Origin: JAFTYO01 sp045644765 | Lineage (GTDB): Bacteria; Pseudomonadota; Alphaproteobacteria; RF32; CAG-239 | Length of the DNA: 64,000 bases | Reading direction: 5' to 3' | NCBI GenBank assembly: GCA_045644765.1 | Contig: JAZRHM010000038.1 | Coordinates: 151,745 to 215,744 of the forward strand | Shown here: piece by piece, positions 1 to 8,231 of the stretch | Numbering within the stretch: position 1 is the stretch's first letter | How the letters are laid out: each line of letters starts with the position of its first letter | Notes under the pieces: model-generated | Database searches by the model: none | What the model saw: the letters and a program-made list of their open reading frames with translations, nothing else | Told to the model about the DNA's origin: nothing | Position numbers and translations under genes: made by a program

Positions 1-1
1 T

Positions 2-763
2 ATTGCTGCTGAAGGTTTGGTATCTGTTGCTGTTGAAGGCAACAGAGGAGCAGTTGTTGAAGTTAACTCTGAAACAGACTTTGTTGCTAAAAACGACATT
101 TTCCAAGAATATGTTGAAGATGCTGCAAAAGTTGCTTTGGCTGCAAACGGTGAAGTTTGCGACATGAAAACTTTTGCTTGCCCGAAATGCAACAAATCTT
201 TTGAAGAACGCTTAACAGATATGATTGCAAAAATCGGCGAAAACATGAATTTACGTCGTGCAAAAGTATTAAGCGTTGAAAACGGTGTTATTGCTTCATA
301 TATGCACAGCGCTCTTCGTCCTAACTTAGGTCGTATCGGCGTGTTGGTTGCTCTAGAATCAGCTGCTGACAAAGCAAAATTAGCTGAACTTGGCAAACAC
401 ATTGCTATGCATATTGCTGCTTCAAACCCATTGTTCTTAAACATTGCAAGTGTTGACAGCGCTGCTGTTGATCGCGAAAGAGCAATTTTTGCAGAACAAG
501 CAAAAGCATCAGGCAAGCCAGAAAACATCATTGAAAAAATGGTTGAAGGCAGAATCCGTAAATATTATGAAGAAGTTGTTTTAGAAGAACAAGCTTACAT
601 TATGGATCCTGATAAGAAAATTAAACAAGTTATTGCTGACGCAGCAAAAGAACTTGGCACAGAAGTTGTCTTGAAAGATTATGTATGCTTCAAATTAGGT
701 GAAGGCTTACAGAAAAAAGAAGAAGACTTCGCCGCTGAAGTTGCTGCTCAACTCGGTAAATAA
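2..763 (+). CDS. tsf: Elongation factor Ts, 5' end cut by the window
   Basis: EF-Ts is the guanine-nucleotide exchange factor that recycles EF-Tu in the cytoplasm. The frame is open from base 2 and about 253 residues are visible, so roughly 40-50 N-terminal residues (the UBA-like part) lie upstream. The core motif SETDFVAKN, which contacts EF-Tu, is near visible residue 24, and IGENMNLRRA follows near residue 75. The gene ends at TAA and is followed at once by a strong terminator. Odd: between the two core halves it carries a CPKC segment (bases 179-190) where relatives normally have a Gly/Pro-rich stretch. Identity is secure; the true start lies outside the window. Confidence 0.97.
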   Translation: MAAEGLVSVAVEGNRGAVVEVNSETDFVAKNDIFQEYVEDAAKVALAANGEVCDMKTFACPKCNKSFEERLTDMIAKIGENMNLRRAKVLSVENGVIASYMHSALRPNLGRIGVLVALESAADKAKLAELGKHIAMHIAASNPLFLNIASVDSAAVDRERAIFAEQAKASGKPENIIEKMVEGRIRKYYEEVVLEEQAYIMDPDKKIKQVIADAAKELGTEVVLKDYVCFKLGEGLQKKEEDFAAEVAAQLGK

Positions 764-787
764 TTTTTTATTTAACTTGTTAAAAAA

Positions 788-815
788 AACCTCGCTGTGT
801 AGCGAGGTTTTTTTA
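788..815 (+). terminator. Rho-independent terminator of tsf
   Basis: A 9-bp stem (788-796 with 801-809) has a GTGT loop and is followed by a T run. It lies 24 nt after the tsf stop and just before the convergent end of the polymer operon, and may serve both. Confidence 0.9.
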
Positions 816-816
816 T

Positions 817-1743
817 TTATTCTTTTACATATTTTTTTATTTGCATAATTTCCTCAATTGAAATTTGCGATAAATCTGTATGATATTGAAGCGATTGAGG
901 TAAAGACATATAGTCACGATAGAGCGATGTCAAATGCAAATCAACATCTGCCGGTGCCGAAAACTTGTGTCCACAAAACTCAATTTCAGACAACGGGAAA
1001 AATTCTTCATAATCAAAAGCCCATCTACCCCATATATGATCAAACGCCATACCAAAAAACAAAGAAGGCTTATCTTTCGGGTTCGGAACTTTTCCTTCAT
1101 ATATAAATTTATCACGCATTTCAGCAAACTCTTTCAAGAAAGCTTGTTTTTCTTGCTCATTTTTTGGTGTTTTATTCAAAAGCGGCTTTTTAAGTTTTCT
1201 TAACTTATTGCTTAAATCTAATTTTCCCTTCAAATCAAGCTTAGATGTATATAAATCATACGGAAATATATCTACAAAAATATTATCTATTTGTTTATGA
1301 CACACTTTAATAACACTGCTATTACGCTTAGCATTAAAATGTAACTTAATATATAAATTTTTATCAGATGTAAGTTTATCAAAGTTTTTTACAAACTTAT
1401 CATAATCTTCTCTTAACATACTGATATCTATATCGTCATCCCACGGAATAAAGTCTTTATGACGCACAGCACCTAATAAAGTGCCAAAATCTATCCAGTA
1501 CGGAATTTTATTTTTTTTGCAAACTCTATCAACTTCTAAAAGTATTTTTAAAGATGCCATTTGAATGTCTCTAAGGACACCTGTGGCTTTTGGGAGAGAT
1601 TCAGGAGAAATTGAACGACGAATAAATTCTTCCACATCGAGCAATATTTTCTTTTCATGTCTACGCTTTAGTGTAAATTTTAAGCCTAATATACGATAAA
1701 CAATTTTATTTTTTTTCTTTTCTTTTTTATAAATCCAACTCAT
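817..1743 (-). CDS. LicD-family phosphotransferase (first copy)
   Basis: A LicD/fukutin-family protein of 308 aa, expected to move a phospho-alcohol from a CDP donor onto a surface glycan at the cytoplasmic face. The family signature is clear at residues 85-110: FGTLLGAVRH, then IPWDDDIDI, whose acidic cluster binds metal. No signal peptide is visible. It is the last gene of the five-gene minus-strand operon that starts at 6106. Known LicD members transfer phosphocholine; no licA or licC gene is nearby, while the CDP-ribitol synthase gene is in the same operon, so ribitol-phosphate transfer is the better inference. Family assignment is firm; the substrate is inferred. Confidence 0.85.
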   Translation of the reverse strand: MSWIYKKEKKKNKIVYRILGLKFTLKRRHEKKILLDVEEFIRRSISPESLPKATGVLRDIQMASLKILLEVDRVCKKNKIPYWIDFGTLLGAVRHKDFIPWDDDIDISMLREDYDKFVKNFDKLTSDKNLYIKLHFNAKRNSSVIKVCHKQIDNIFVDIFPYDLYTSKLDLKGKLDLSNKLRKLKKPLLNKTPKNEQEKQAFLKEFAEMRDKFIYEGKVPNPKDKPSLFFGMAFDHIWGRWAFDYEEFFPLSEIEFCGHKFSAPADVDLHLTSLYRDYMSLPQSLQYHTDLSQISIEEIMQIKKYVKE

Positions 1744-1793
1744 AGCAATCTCTCAAAATAAAGTGTTAACTCTGTATGATAATAATTTTTTTA

Positions 1794-2537
1794 TTATTCT
1801 TGTATATCTTCTGTATAATTATGAGCTTTACATCTTGCCCAATCTACATTTTCTTTGACTATTTTTGCCGGATTACCGGCAAGAGCGATATATTCTTGCT
1901 CAAAAGGTTTACATACAACACTACCGGCACCAACAATGGTATTATTTGGTAATCGAGCATTTTTCGTAATAATAGCTTTACATCCTAACCAACAATGATT
2001 CCCTATAATAACCGGTTTACAAACTCTATTAAGCAATTTTTTGCTATCTTTATCTATAATACTATGTGCATCAGATGCCCAAATCTCAACACCATACGAA
2101 AGCATACAATCATCTCCAATAATAAGCTCAGCATTATCTTCACATATATGTATTTTTGTACCAACCGATGATACATTTTTTCCTATAATAAGCTTTGTAT
2201 TATTTACATATTGAGAATAAATGTCAAATTTTACATCGTTTTTTGTATTATTTATTTCAATGTGATTATTATTGCCTTTTATAATGATTTTGCAGTTTTT
2301 ATAATGTGCATTTTGTGGAATTTTAACAACATTATTAAATCCGATTACTTCTATATGAATTTTCTTTGAATAGTATCGTTTAATCCTTTTTTCTCCTTTA
2401 TCGGTTATTAATATTAAAGTGTTATTCTTTTCAAAAGGAGAGCACAAAAAAGATTTCATTTTAGATCTAAAATTTCTTCTTCTTTTAGAACTCCAAAAAA
2501 TAATACAGGAGAAAAATTTTATTATATTATTTAACAT
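1794..2537 (-). CDS. Hexapeptide-repeat (LbH) acyltransferase
   Basis: A left-handed beta-helix acyltransferase of about 247 aa, most likely an O-acetyltransferase decorating the polysaccharide made by this operon. Hexapeptide-type repeats run through the middle (IIGKNVSSVGTKIHI, LIIGDDCMLSYGVEI) and the C-terminal part carries the typical IIGNHCWLG and VGAGSVV turns and the closing GNPAKI. The ATG at 2537 is preferred over an upstream TTG at 2543 because TAGG sits at normal spacing. It lies between the two LicD genes, 8 nt from the upstream one. The acceptor sugar cannot be read from the sequence. Confidence 0.85.
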   Translation of the reverse strand: MLNNIIKFFSCIIFWSSKRRRNFRSKMKSFLCSPFEKNNTLILITDKGEKRIKRYYSKKIHIEVIGFNNVVKIPQNAHYKNCKIIIKGNNNHIEINNTKNDVKFDIYSQYVNNTKLIIGKNVSSVGTKIHICEDNAELIIGDDCMLSYGVEIWASDAHSIIDKDSKKLLNRVCKPVIIGNHCWLGCKAIITKNARLPNNTIVGAGSVVCKPFEQEYIALAGNPAKIVKENVDWARCKAHNYTEDIQE

Positions 2538-2545
2538 GTACAAAC

Positions 2546-3634
2546 CTAATCTATTTTAAAACAATTCATACCCTTAACATTGCTATGACAAGCAATACCT
2601 AAGCCTTCAACCGGAATTTTCATATAAAAATTATAAAGGCTTTTTAAGTAAATATGCGGATTATTGGGAACATTAAATTCCAAATTTTCAAACTTTGCTT
2701 TTTTTAACGGAAATATATCTGTTTTTCTTACCAACTCTTTTACAGGATATACTCTGAATGCATGATTATCTATTCCGGCAGCAATACAATCACTGTCTTT
2801 GACAATATCAACATTTTTAGCGATTTCTTTTTCGTAAAAATCAAATAATTCTTGATTATTTCTTATTTTCTTTAATTGCAGATTTATCTTGCCGATATAG
2901 TTGCGAACAGTTTCCACATTGTGAGCATTGTTATAATAATCCCAAGCAAAAAAATCCACCGATACAAAGTTATCCGGAGTTCCTTTTACACACTTAAAAA
3001 CATCATATAATTTTAAGGTTATAATTTTGTCGGGATATTGAGCCAATATGCTTTTAATTTTTTTACCATAATCATAAATTTCCCAAGAAGAAGTATCAAT
3101 ACTAAGATATTTTTCCGACAAATATTTTTTCAGCTTTTCAAAATCAGGTCGCATCATATCTATATCGATATCATCATCCCAAGGAATAAACCCCTCATGG
3201 CGCACAGCTCCCAACAAAGAGCCGCCACCGAGCCATAATAAAACATCGGTATTTTTTTCAATATCATCTATCAGTTCCTTGGCAAAATACATCGTATCAA
3301 GTTGAAGTTTTCTAAACTCCCCATCAAATTGGGGTAATTTTTTCGGGTCTATGTTATCTAAAATATTGGCTATTTTTTCTTTATCATTTTGATACTGTTT
3401 GGCTGAAACATGTTTTTTCTTATATTTATGCTTAAAATCAGCAATTATGTCTGTAACATCAGTTTCCACGCAAGGTTTAATATATTGCAAAAGATGAATT
3501 AAATTAGCATAAACAGGCCCTTTAACATATTTTACCGTAATCCCCAAAATACGTTTACCTCTTATATACCCGTTCTTGTAAGATTTGCAAAAAAAGTTTT
3601 TTATATCTTGTGTATTAATACTCCAGTCAGACAT
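2546..3634 (-). CDS. LicD-family phosphotransferase (second copy)
   Basis: A second LicD/fukutin-type protein, 362 aa, longer than the first by an N-terminal extension of about 50 residues. The signature GGGSLLGAVRH and PWDDDIDIDM is at residues 136-160, with the metal-binding DDDID at 153-157. It starts 5 nt after the CDP-ribitol synthase gene, so the two are probably translated together. The two LicD proteins share only the core and are diverged, which suggests different acceptors or positions in the glycan. Two phosphotransferases behind one CDP-ribitol synthase resembles the fukutin/FKRP pair. Substrate inferred. Confidence 0.86.
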   Translation of the reverse strand: MSDWSINTQDIKNFFCKSYKNGYIRGKRILGITVKYVKGPVYANLIHLLQYIKPCVETDVTDIIADFKHKYKKKHVSAKQYQNDKEKIANILDNIDPKKLPQFDGEFRKLQLDTMYFAKELIDDIEKNTDVLLWLGGGSLLGAVRHEGFIPWDDDIDIDMMRPDFEKLKKYLSEKYLSIDTSSWEIYDYGKKIKSILAQYPDKIITLKLYDVFKCVKGTPDNFVSVDFFAWDYYNNAHNVETVRNYIGKINLQLKKIRNNQELFDFYEKEIAKNVDIVKDSDCIAAGIDNHAFRVYPVKELVRKTDIFPLKKAKFENLEFNVPNNPHIYLKSLYNFYMKIPVEGLGIACHSNVKGMNCFKID

Positions 3635-3639
3635 AAAAG

Positions 3640-4986
3640 TTATCCCTTTCTTCTAACATCTATTACTTGTCCTGTAAGTTTAGATAAAACCGTATTTAGG
3701 CAAGCTTCAGCTACTTTTTCCGGTGCAAGCAAGCTACCCTCCGGCTCTTTTCCAAAGCTTTTATAACGCATTGGTGTTGCTGTCCTTTCCGGATTAATCA
3801 CATTTATTCTGATACCATCATGATACAATTCCTCTGATAAAGCCTGAGTTAAATTAACAAGTCCGGCTTTTGTTGAAGAATATGTTGAATATAAAGCTCT
3901 ACCTCTTGTGTAAGATGATGATGTAAACAATAAAATGCATCCTTTAGTTTCTAATAAATATGGAATTGACGCTTTGGAAACATTTATGCTTCCCATATAA
4001 TTAACAGCTATTTCTTTTTGAATATGCAAGATGTCTCTATCCATTAATTTACCGATATTTAAGATTCCGGCTGTATTTATTACATAGTCTATTTTTCCCT
4101 CTGTTTCATAAACTTGTTTTAATTTTTGAGATACATTCTCATAGTTTGATACATCACAACCATTTTCAAGTGAAAAAGCATAAGCCTTCGCCCCATTTTC
4201 AAGAGCTAAATTCATCGTGCATTCGCCAATACCGCTATGGCCGCCAAAAACGACCACAACCTTATCTTTCATCTGGCTAAAATTGTTTGTTTCAGGAGCT
4301 TTTGTGCTATTTACCTGAAAAATTTTATCTGCCATAAAAATATCTTCGGGCATGGTTACCTTAAAGTTTTTGCTTTCTCCATCAACTACATAAACCGGAG
4401 CCAAGTTATATTTTACAATTAAACCGCAGTCATCTGTAAAATTCTCATCTCCTTTAGATAATTCATGCGCTTTCTTAATTAGAGACACTTTAAAACATTG
4501 TGGAGTTTGACCTCTACGCATATATTTTCTTTCAGGAATGCTTTTAATAATTTTTTCATCATCAACTTCAATTAAAGTATCAGCCGATGGAATGGCCACA
4601 TCAATAGCATCATACGTCTTTAACGCTTCAACACAATTTTTGATTATATTATCAGATAAAAACGGACGAGCGCAATCATGTATCATAACAAGAGCATCAT
4701 CTTCATCAATAGAAGAAATCGCAATAGAAGAGCTTTCTTTTCTGGTATCGCCACCGTTTAAGACCTTATAAATTTTATTGTAATGATTTTTAAGTAAAAT
4801 CTCTTCTAAAATATGTCTATACTGAGGTGTTATCACAAGTATGACTCTATCTATATATTCAGATTTTTCAAAAATTTCAATTGTGTGCTCCAAAACCGTC
4901 TTGCCGGCAACTTTTGCAAACTGTTTAGGTAAATCATCGCTAAAACGAGTTCCTAAACCGGAAGCTAATATTACACCATATAACAT
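3640..4986 (-). CDS. Fused CDP-ribitol synthase: IspD-type cytidylyltransferase plus SDR reductase
   Basis: A 448-aa fusion with the architecture of Haemophilus Acs1/Bcs1, which reduces ribulose 5-phosphate with NADPH and activates the ribitol 5-phosphate with CTP. Residues 1-230 are an IspD/TarI-type domain: GLGTRF near residue 10, PKQF near 20, HDCARPF, TDDCGL. Residues 238-448 are a short-chain dehydrogenase: glycine motif GGHSGIG, NTAG, a Ser-rich TSSS and the catalytic YSSTK. Start ATG follows AAAGGATATAAT; it is 1 nt from the upstream transferase gene. A plain IspD (MEP pathway) would lack the SDR half, so the CDP-ribitol role is well supported by architecture and context, though not proven. 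Confidence 0.88.
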   Translation of the reverse strand: MLYGVILASGLGTRFSDDLPKQFAKVAGKTVLEHTIEIFEKSEYIDRVILVITPQYRHILEEILLKNHYNKIYKVLNGGDTRKESSSIAISSIDEDDALVMIHDCARPFLSDNIIKNCVEALKTYDAIDVAIPSADTLIEVDDEKIIKSIPERKYMRRGQTPQCFKVSLIKKAHELSKGDENFTDDCGLIVKYNLAPVYVVDGESKNFKVTMPEDIFMADKIFQVNSTKAPETNNFSQMKDKVVVVFGGHSGIGECTMNLALENGAKAYAFSLENGCDVSNYENVSQKLKQVYETEGKIDYVINTAGILNIGKLMDRDILHIQKEIAVNYMGSINVSKASIPYLLETKGCILLFTSSSYTRGRALYSTYSSTKAGLVNLTQALSEELYHDGIRINVINPERTATPMRYKSFGKEPEGSLLAPEKVAEACLNTVLSKLTGQVIDVRRKG

Positions 4987-4987
4987 A

Positions 4988-6106
4988 TTATATCCTTTCT
5001 ATATGTTGTTTAATTAAATCTACAATTTGTTTGGCCGCATTACCTTTATCGGCACAACCTTTTTCTTTAAGAAACTTTTTAACCGCCTCTTGATAACGTT
5101 TTTCATCAAAAGTTGAAATATTTCTGATAAGCTTTTGATTGTTATCTGCTATTGCAAACGGAGTTGTTTCCAATGTATAATAAAAACCTCTGTCTGTATT
5201 ATATTTTTCAATATCAGTTGCGAAAATAAATGCGGGTTTTTCAGATATCATAAAATCAAACATACAACTTGAATAGTCTGTTATCATTATATCTGCCGCA
5301 ACTAAAAGCTCTTGAATATCCGGATATTTTCCTCCGTTATAAACCCCTTCAATTTGTGGAATAACATTCTTTAGTTTTGATAAATTAGGATGTAATCGAG
5401 AAATCGCAATCCAATTTCCTCCAAATTTTTCATTTAGCGTTTGAAGCAACTTTTTGTAATTTATACTATAACAATCTAAATTTTTATCGTCCCTAAAAGT
5501 TGGAGCATAAAGACAAATTTTCATATTTCCTTTAATTTCGAAATATTCACAAACTTTTTGCCTTATGTCTTTGTTACTCGTAAAGAAAATATCGTTTCTG
5601 GCATTTCCTGTTTCAATAATTTTGCCATCATAAAAAAATGATGAATTATACGTATCAGTTAACCATTTACTGTTAGAAAGTAAATAATCAATATTTGCAG
5701 AATCAATCTTTGCTTCTTGGACATACTTTGCAGACAAGTTATCACAATCTGCTTCCATCTTTTTTATACCCAATGAGCCGTGCCATGTCTGAATGTAAAG
5801 CTGATTCTTTTTTTTCTTAAATCCTTTAAGGAAATAGTTACCGATACGAGAATTGGCTACAATTACATTCGCTGTTGAAAGAGCAAAATACTCTTTAATT
5901 TTCGAAGTAACAACATTAATCCCTTTAGGGAAACTTTTTTCTTGTCCCTTTTTAGCAATAAAAACAATCTCATAAGGAAGTTTTTGCTTTAGCACCTCTT
6001 GAGCAATATACTTAGGATTACATCCATAGCTTTTTGAAAAACTGCGAAAAACTATTTTACCTTTCTTAACAGGTAGTAAATTGAATAAAAAATGTGAAAT
6101 GTTCAT
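4988..6106 (-). CDS. CDP-glycerol/CDP-ribitol polymer transferase (TagF/TarL family)
   Basis: A 372-aa member of the glycerophosphotransferase family, which in teichoic acid and some Gram-negative capsule pathways transfers glycerol- or ribitol-phosphate units from CDP donors at the inner membrane. Family marks are QTWHGSLGIKK (WHG at 108-110), TGNARND, LYAPTFRDD, SRLHPN and the late ITDYSS. It is the first gene of the operon, with AAGGATAATG ahead of the ATG and a TTGACA-N17-TATATT promoter upstream. The CDP-ribitol synthase 1 nt downstream suggests a ribitol-phosphate substrate. Donor specificity cannot be told from motifs alone. Confidence 0.87.
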   Translation of the reverse strand: MNISHFLFNLLPVKKGKIVFRSFSKSYGCNPKYIAQEVLKQKLPYEIVFIAKKGQEKSFPKGINVVTSKIKEYFALSTANVIVANSRIGNYFLKGFKKKKNQLYIQTWHGSLGIKKMEADCDNLSAKYVQEAKIDSANIDYLLSNSKWLTDTYNSSFFYDGKIIETGNARNDIFFTSNKDIRQKVCEYFEIKGNMKICLYAPTFRDDKNLDCYSINYKKLLQTLNEKFGGNWIAISRLHPNLSKLKNVIPQIEGVYNGGKYPDIQELLVAADIMITDYSSCMFDFMISEKPAFIFATDIEKYNTDRGFYYTLETTPFAIADNNQKLIRNISTFDEKRYQEAVKKFLKEKGCADKGNAAKQIVDLIKQHIERI

Positions 6107-6146
6107 AAAAACATTATCCTTAGAAAATTAATATTAATTGACAACA

Positions 6147-6175
6147 AATATACATATGAGGTTATATAGTGTCAA
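6147..6175 (-). promoter_or_regulatory. Promoter of the polymer operon
   Basis: Read on the minus strand: TTGACA (6175-6170), 17-nt spacer, TATATT (6152-6147), about 40 nt before the ATG at 6106. A TTGACA on the opposite strand at 6138-6143 overlaps it, so the divergent region may be shared. Confidence 0.75.
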
Positions 6176-6211
6176 TAAGATATTGTACTATAGTGCATAA
6201 TAAAAAATCAT

Positions 6212-6240
6212 TTGACTCTTGGCTTGGCGCTTTATATGCT
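6212..6240 (+). promoter_or_regulatory. Promoter of the family 2 glycosyltransferase gene
   Basis: TTGACT (6212-6217), 17-nt spacer, TATGCT (6235-6240). It lies just ahead of the ribosome-binding site and start codon at 6266, which argues against a longer upstream start in the same frame. Confidence 0.65.
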
Positions 6241-6265
6241 AGTACAAATTTTAAAGGAGTACATC

Positions 6266-7207
6266 ATGCCCAAGATTTCTGTAATTTTACCCATATACAA
6301 TGTTGAAAAATATTTAAGGCGATGTTTAGACAGCGTTTTGAAACAAACGTTTACAGATTTTGAGGCAATTTGTGTAAATGATGGTTCTCCAGATAAGTCT
6401 TTACACATATTAGAAGAATATGCTTCAAAAGATTCTCGCATAAAAATTGTTACACAAAAAAACCAAGGGCTTTCAATGGCCCGTAACAATGGTCTGAAAA
6501 TCGCCCAAGGTGACTATATTTATTTTTTAGATTCTGATGATGCAATTCATCCCCAACTTTTAGAAATTGCTTATCATTTTGCCTCAACCCATCAAGCAGA
6601 GCTTGTTTGTTTCGGCTATGAAAAATCGGACGGAGAAGAATATAATCCTAAAGAGATAGATATTAATAATCTTCAATATAAAATAACCGATAAACCTCTT
6701 AGTTTGGCATTATCAAACTCAAAATTTCGGATTCCTTTTAATGTATGGACCAAACTTTACAAACGTGAAATTCTTAATGAGATTGAGTTCATTAAAAACA
6801 TACATTATGAAGATTATCCTCACACCTACTCTGTTTTGGCTAAAAGTCCTCAAACAATTTCGATAAATGCAAAACTATACTTTTATACTTTAAATATGCA
6901 GTCTATTTCTAATCAGAAAATTACCGTAAAACAATTGGAAGATTTTCATCAAGGCATTAAATATGTGTATAACGCTTACAACAAGCCTGAGCTTAAAAAA
7001 GAATTAAAGCAAATTAAAAACAAGCTTCTGCCCAAACTGTTGAAAAATCAGCTTAAACGTTGTCAAAAAGCACCTTCTGATATTAAAGAAAAAATGTATG
7101 AAACTTTTTCTGCCGAATTAAAAGACCTTTTTGCAAAAGATTTGGTATCTTTGTTCGGTTGTGGAATTGTCAGATACGCAAAATATAAAAAAATCTCTAA
7201 AATGTAG
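6266..7207 (+). CDS. Family 2 glycosyltransferase
   Basis: A 313-aa GT2 (GT-A fold) glycosyltransferase using a nucleotide-sugar donor in the cytoplasm. The first 110 residues carry the signature: ISVILPIYNVEKYL, VNDGSPD near residue 38, LSMARNNGL, and the DxD-like LDSDD near residue 90. The ATG at 6266 is chosen because AAAGGAG sits 6 nt upstream; an upstream TTG in frame would place the promoter inside the gene. It faces away from the ribitol-phosphate operon and probably adds a sugar to the same glycan. Acceptor and donor are unknown. Confidence 0.9.
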   Translation: MPKISVILPIYNVEKYLRRCLDSVLKQTFTDFEAICVNDGSPDKSLHILEEYASKDSRIKIVTQKNQGLSMARNNGLKIAQGDYIYFLDSDDAIHPQLLEIAYHFASTHQAELVCFGYEKSDGEEYNPKEIDINNLQYKITDKPLSLALSNSKFRIPFNVWTKLYKREILNEIEFIKNIHYEDYPHTYSVLAKSPQTISINAKLYFYTLNMQSISNQKITVKQLEDFHQGIKYVYNAYNKPELKKELKQIKNKLLPKLLKNQLKRCQKAPSDIKEKMYETFSAELKDLFAKDLVSLFGCGIVRYAKYKKISKM

Positions 7208-7258
7208 TCCCTTTAATCTTTTACTTACAAGGTTTATATATTCTTGTAAGGAGGGAAA

Positions 7259-7321
7259 ATGAAAAAACTCATTATCACACTGGTTTTTATATTTGCCATT
7301 GTTATAAGTTTGCTGTTTTAA
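7259..7321 (+). CDS. 20-aa hydrophobic membrane peptide
   Basis: A tiny ORF with an unusually good ribosome-binding site (AAGGAGGG 6 nt upstream of the ATG). It encodes two lysines then a purely hydrophobic stretch, which predicts a single transmembrane helix. The stop is followed after one base by the ATG of a second such ORF. No family is recognised. It could be a membrane regulator, a toxin-like peptide, or chance; the strong SD favours translation. Confidence 0.5.
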   Translation: MKKLIITLVFIFAIVISLLF

Positions 7322-7322
7322 G

Positions 7323-7394
7323 ATGAACATTTGGCATATTTTGGCTTTATTGATTGTTTTTCTTGTTAGTTTTGCATTAATGTTTTTTAATTAA
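7323..7394 (+). CDS. 23-aa hydrophobic membrane peptide
   Basis: A second mini-ORF one base after the stop of the 20-aa peptide, so probably translated by coupling. It begins MNIWHILALL and is hydrophobic to the end (FFN). It predicts one transmembrane helix. The two peptides are similar in size and hydrophobicity but not clearly homologous. It ends just before the tRNA-fMet promoter. Confidence 0.4.
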   Translation: MNIWHILALLIVFLVSFALMFFN

Positions 7395-7408
7395 TGGCAA
7401 AAAAGTTC

Positions 7409-7437
7409 TTGACAAGCTTTAAATTAGAGCGTATATA
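7409..7437 (+). promoter_or_regulatory. tRNA-fMet promoter
   Basis: TTGACA (7409-7414), 17-nt spacer, TATATA (7432-7437), 19 nt ahead of the first tRNA base. Confidence 0.85.
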
Positions 7438-7456
7438 AAGCCCAACATCTTGTTAT

Positions 7457-7533
<77 letters not shown>

Positions 7534-7535
7534 TT

Positions 7536-7561
7536 AAAACACCCTTTAAGGGTGTTTTTTG
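7536..7561 (+). terminator. Terminator after tRNA-fMet
   Basis: Near-perfect palindrome (AAAACACCCTT with AAGGGTGTTTT) ending in T6, directly after the tRNA. Confidence 0.85.
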
Positions 7562-7592
7562 TTAATATTTAATATACACAGGCATTAAAATC

Positions 7593-8180
7593 ATGGATTT
7601 TATATTTATAACAGGGCCAAGTGCCGTCGGTAAAACAACATTAGCAAAAAAATTATATAAACACTACAATGGAGTATATATTGAGCAAAATATGGTTCCT
7701 GAATTTATTATTCCCAATGATGTAGAAGATATAGGGATATATGAGGAGCAACTATGTTGGGAAAATACCTTGACTCAAACAAGATTCTTTTATGATAAAG
7801 GGTTAAAAAATATTGTTGTTTTAGATTTTGATGATATTAGAGCAAGAGAACTTCCAAAAATTTTTCACGGATATAATTTTATAATCATTAAACTTATATC
7901 AACTGACCCCAATCAGATTAAAAAACAAATGGAAAAAAGAAAACAGAATGAAGGCGGTTTATACCAACCGAAATATGTTGAAAGGGCAAATTCTGTGATT
8001 AAGAACAGAAAATTGCTACCAAATGAGGTGCAGATTGATATTGCAGGAAAAACCGAAAATGCAATATTTACAGAAGCAATAAAATTGATTGATAATTTTA
8101 ATCCTGATAAAGATTATATTTATGAGACCGATGATGAACATAATTATTTATCATGGGTTAAAAGCCGAAATCTTTTTTAA
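7593..8180 (+). CDS. P-loop kinase-like NTPase
   Basis: A 195-aa protein starting with a Walker A motif (GPSAVGKTT, residues 8-16), an N-terminal beta-strand/P-loop start typical of small nucleoside, shikimate or adenylate-type kinases (AAA_33-like). LDFDDI near residue 85 may be the Walker B strand, and the Arg/Lys-rich MEKRKQN region near 130 could be the lid. No ribosome-binding site is obvious. It stands alone between tRNA-fMet and a bidirectional terminator, which fits an accessory gene. Substrate unknown; ATP/GTP binding is well supported. Confidence 0.7.
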   Translation: MDFIFITGPSAVGKTTLAKKLYKHYNGVYIEQNMVPEFIIPNDVEDIGIYEEQLCWENTLTQTRFFYDKGLKNIVVLDFDDIRARELPKIFHGYNFIIIKLISTDPNQIKKQMEKRKQNEGGLYQPKYVERANSVIKNRKLLPNEVQIDIAGKTENAIFTEAIKLIDNFNPDKDYIYETDDEHNYLSWVKSRNLF

Positions 8181-8200
8181 ATTACATCTGATATAAACAT

Positions 8201-8227
8201 AAAAAACACCCTTAGCGGGTGTTTTTT
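8201..8227. terminator. Bidirectional terminator
   Basis: Stem AAAAAACACCC/GGGTGTTTTTT with a TTAGC loop, between the stops of the P-loop gene and the convergent membrane gene. A-rich on the left and T-rich on the right, so it works in both directions. Its stem sequence resembles the tRNA-fMet terminator. Confidence 0.85.
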
Positions 8228-8231
8228 ATGA

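Noticed and set aside
3640..4986. Plain IspD of the isoprenoid (MEP) pathway
   Set aside because: The fused SDR domain and the neighbouring TagF/LicD genes fit CDP-ribitol synthesis better.
6212..6265. Earlier start for the family 2 glycosyltransferase
   Set aside because: It would include the promoter region; AAAGGAG at 6253-6259 fixes the start at 6266.
7536..8227. P-loop gene as a tRNA-fMet insertion like the Gln and Leu segments
   Set aside because: The two flanking terminators are similar, but no copy of the tRNA 3' end is present at the right side.
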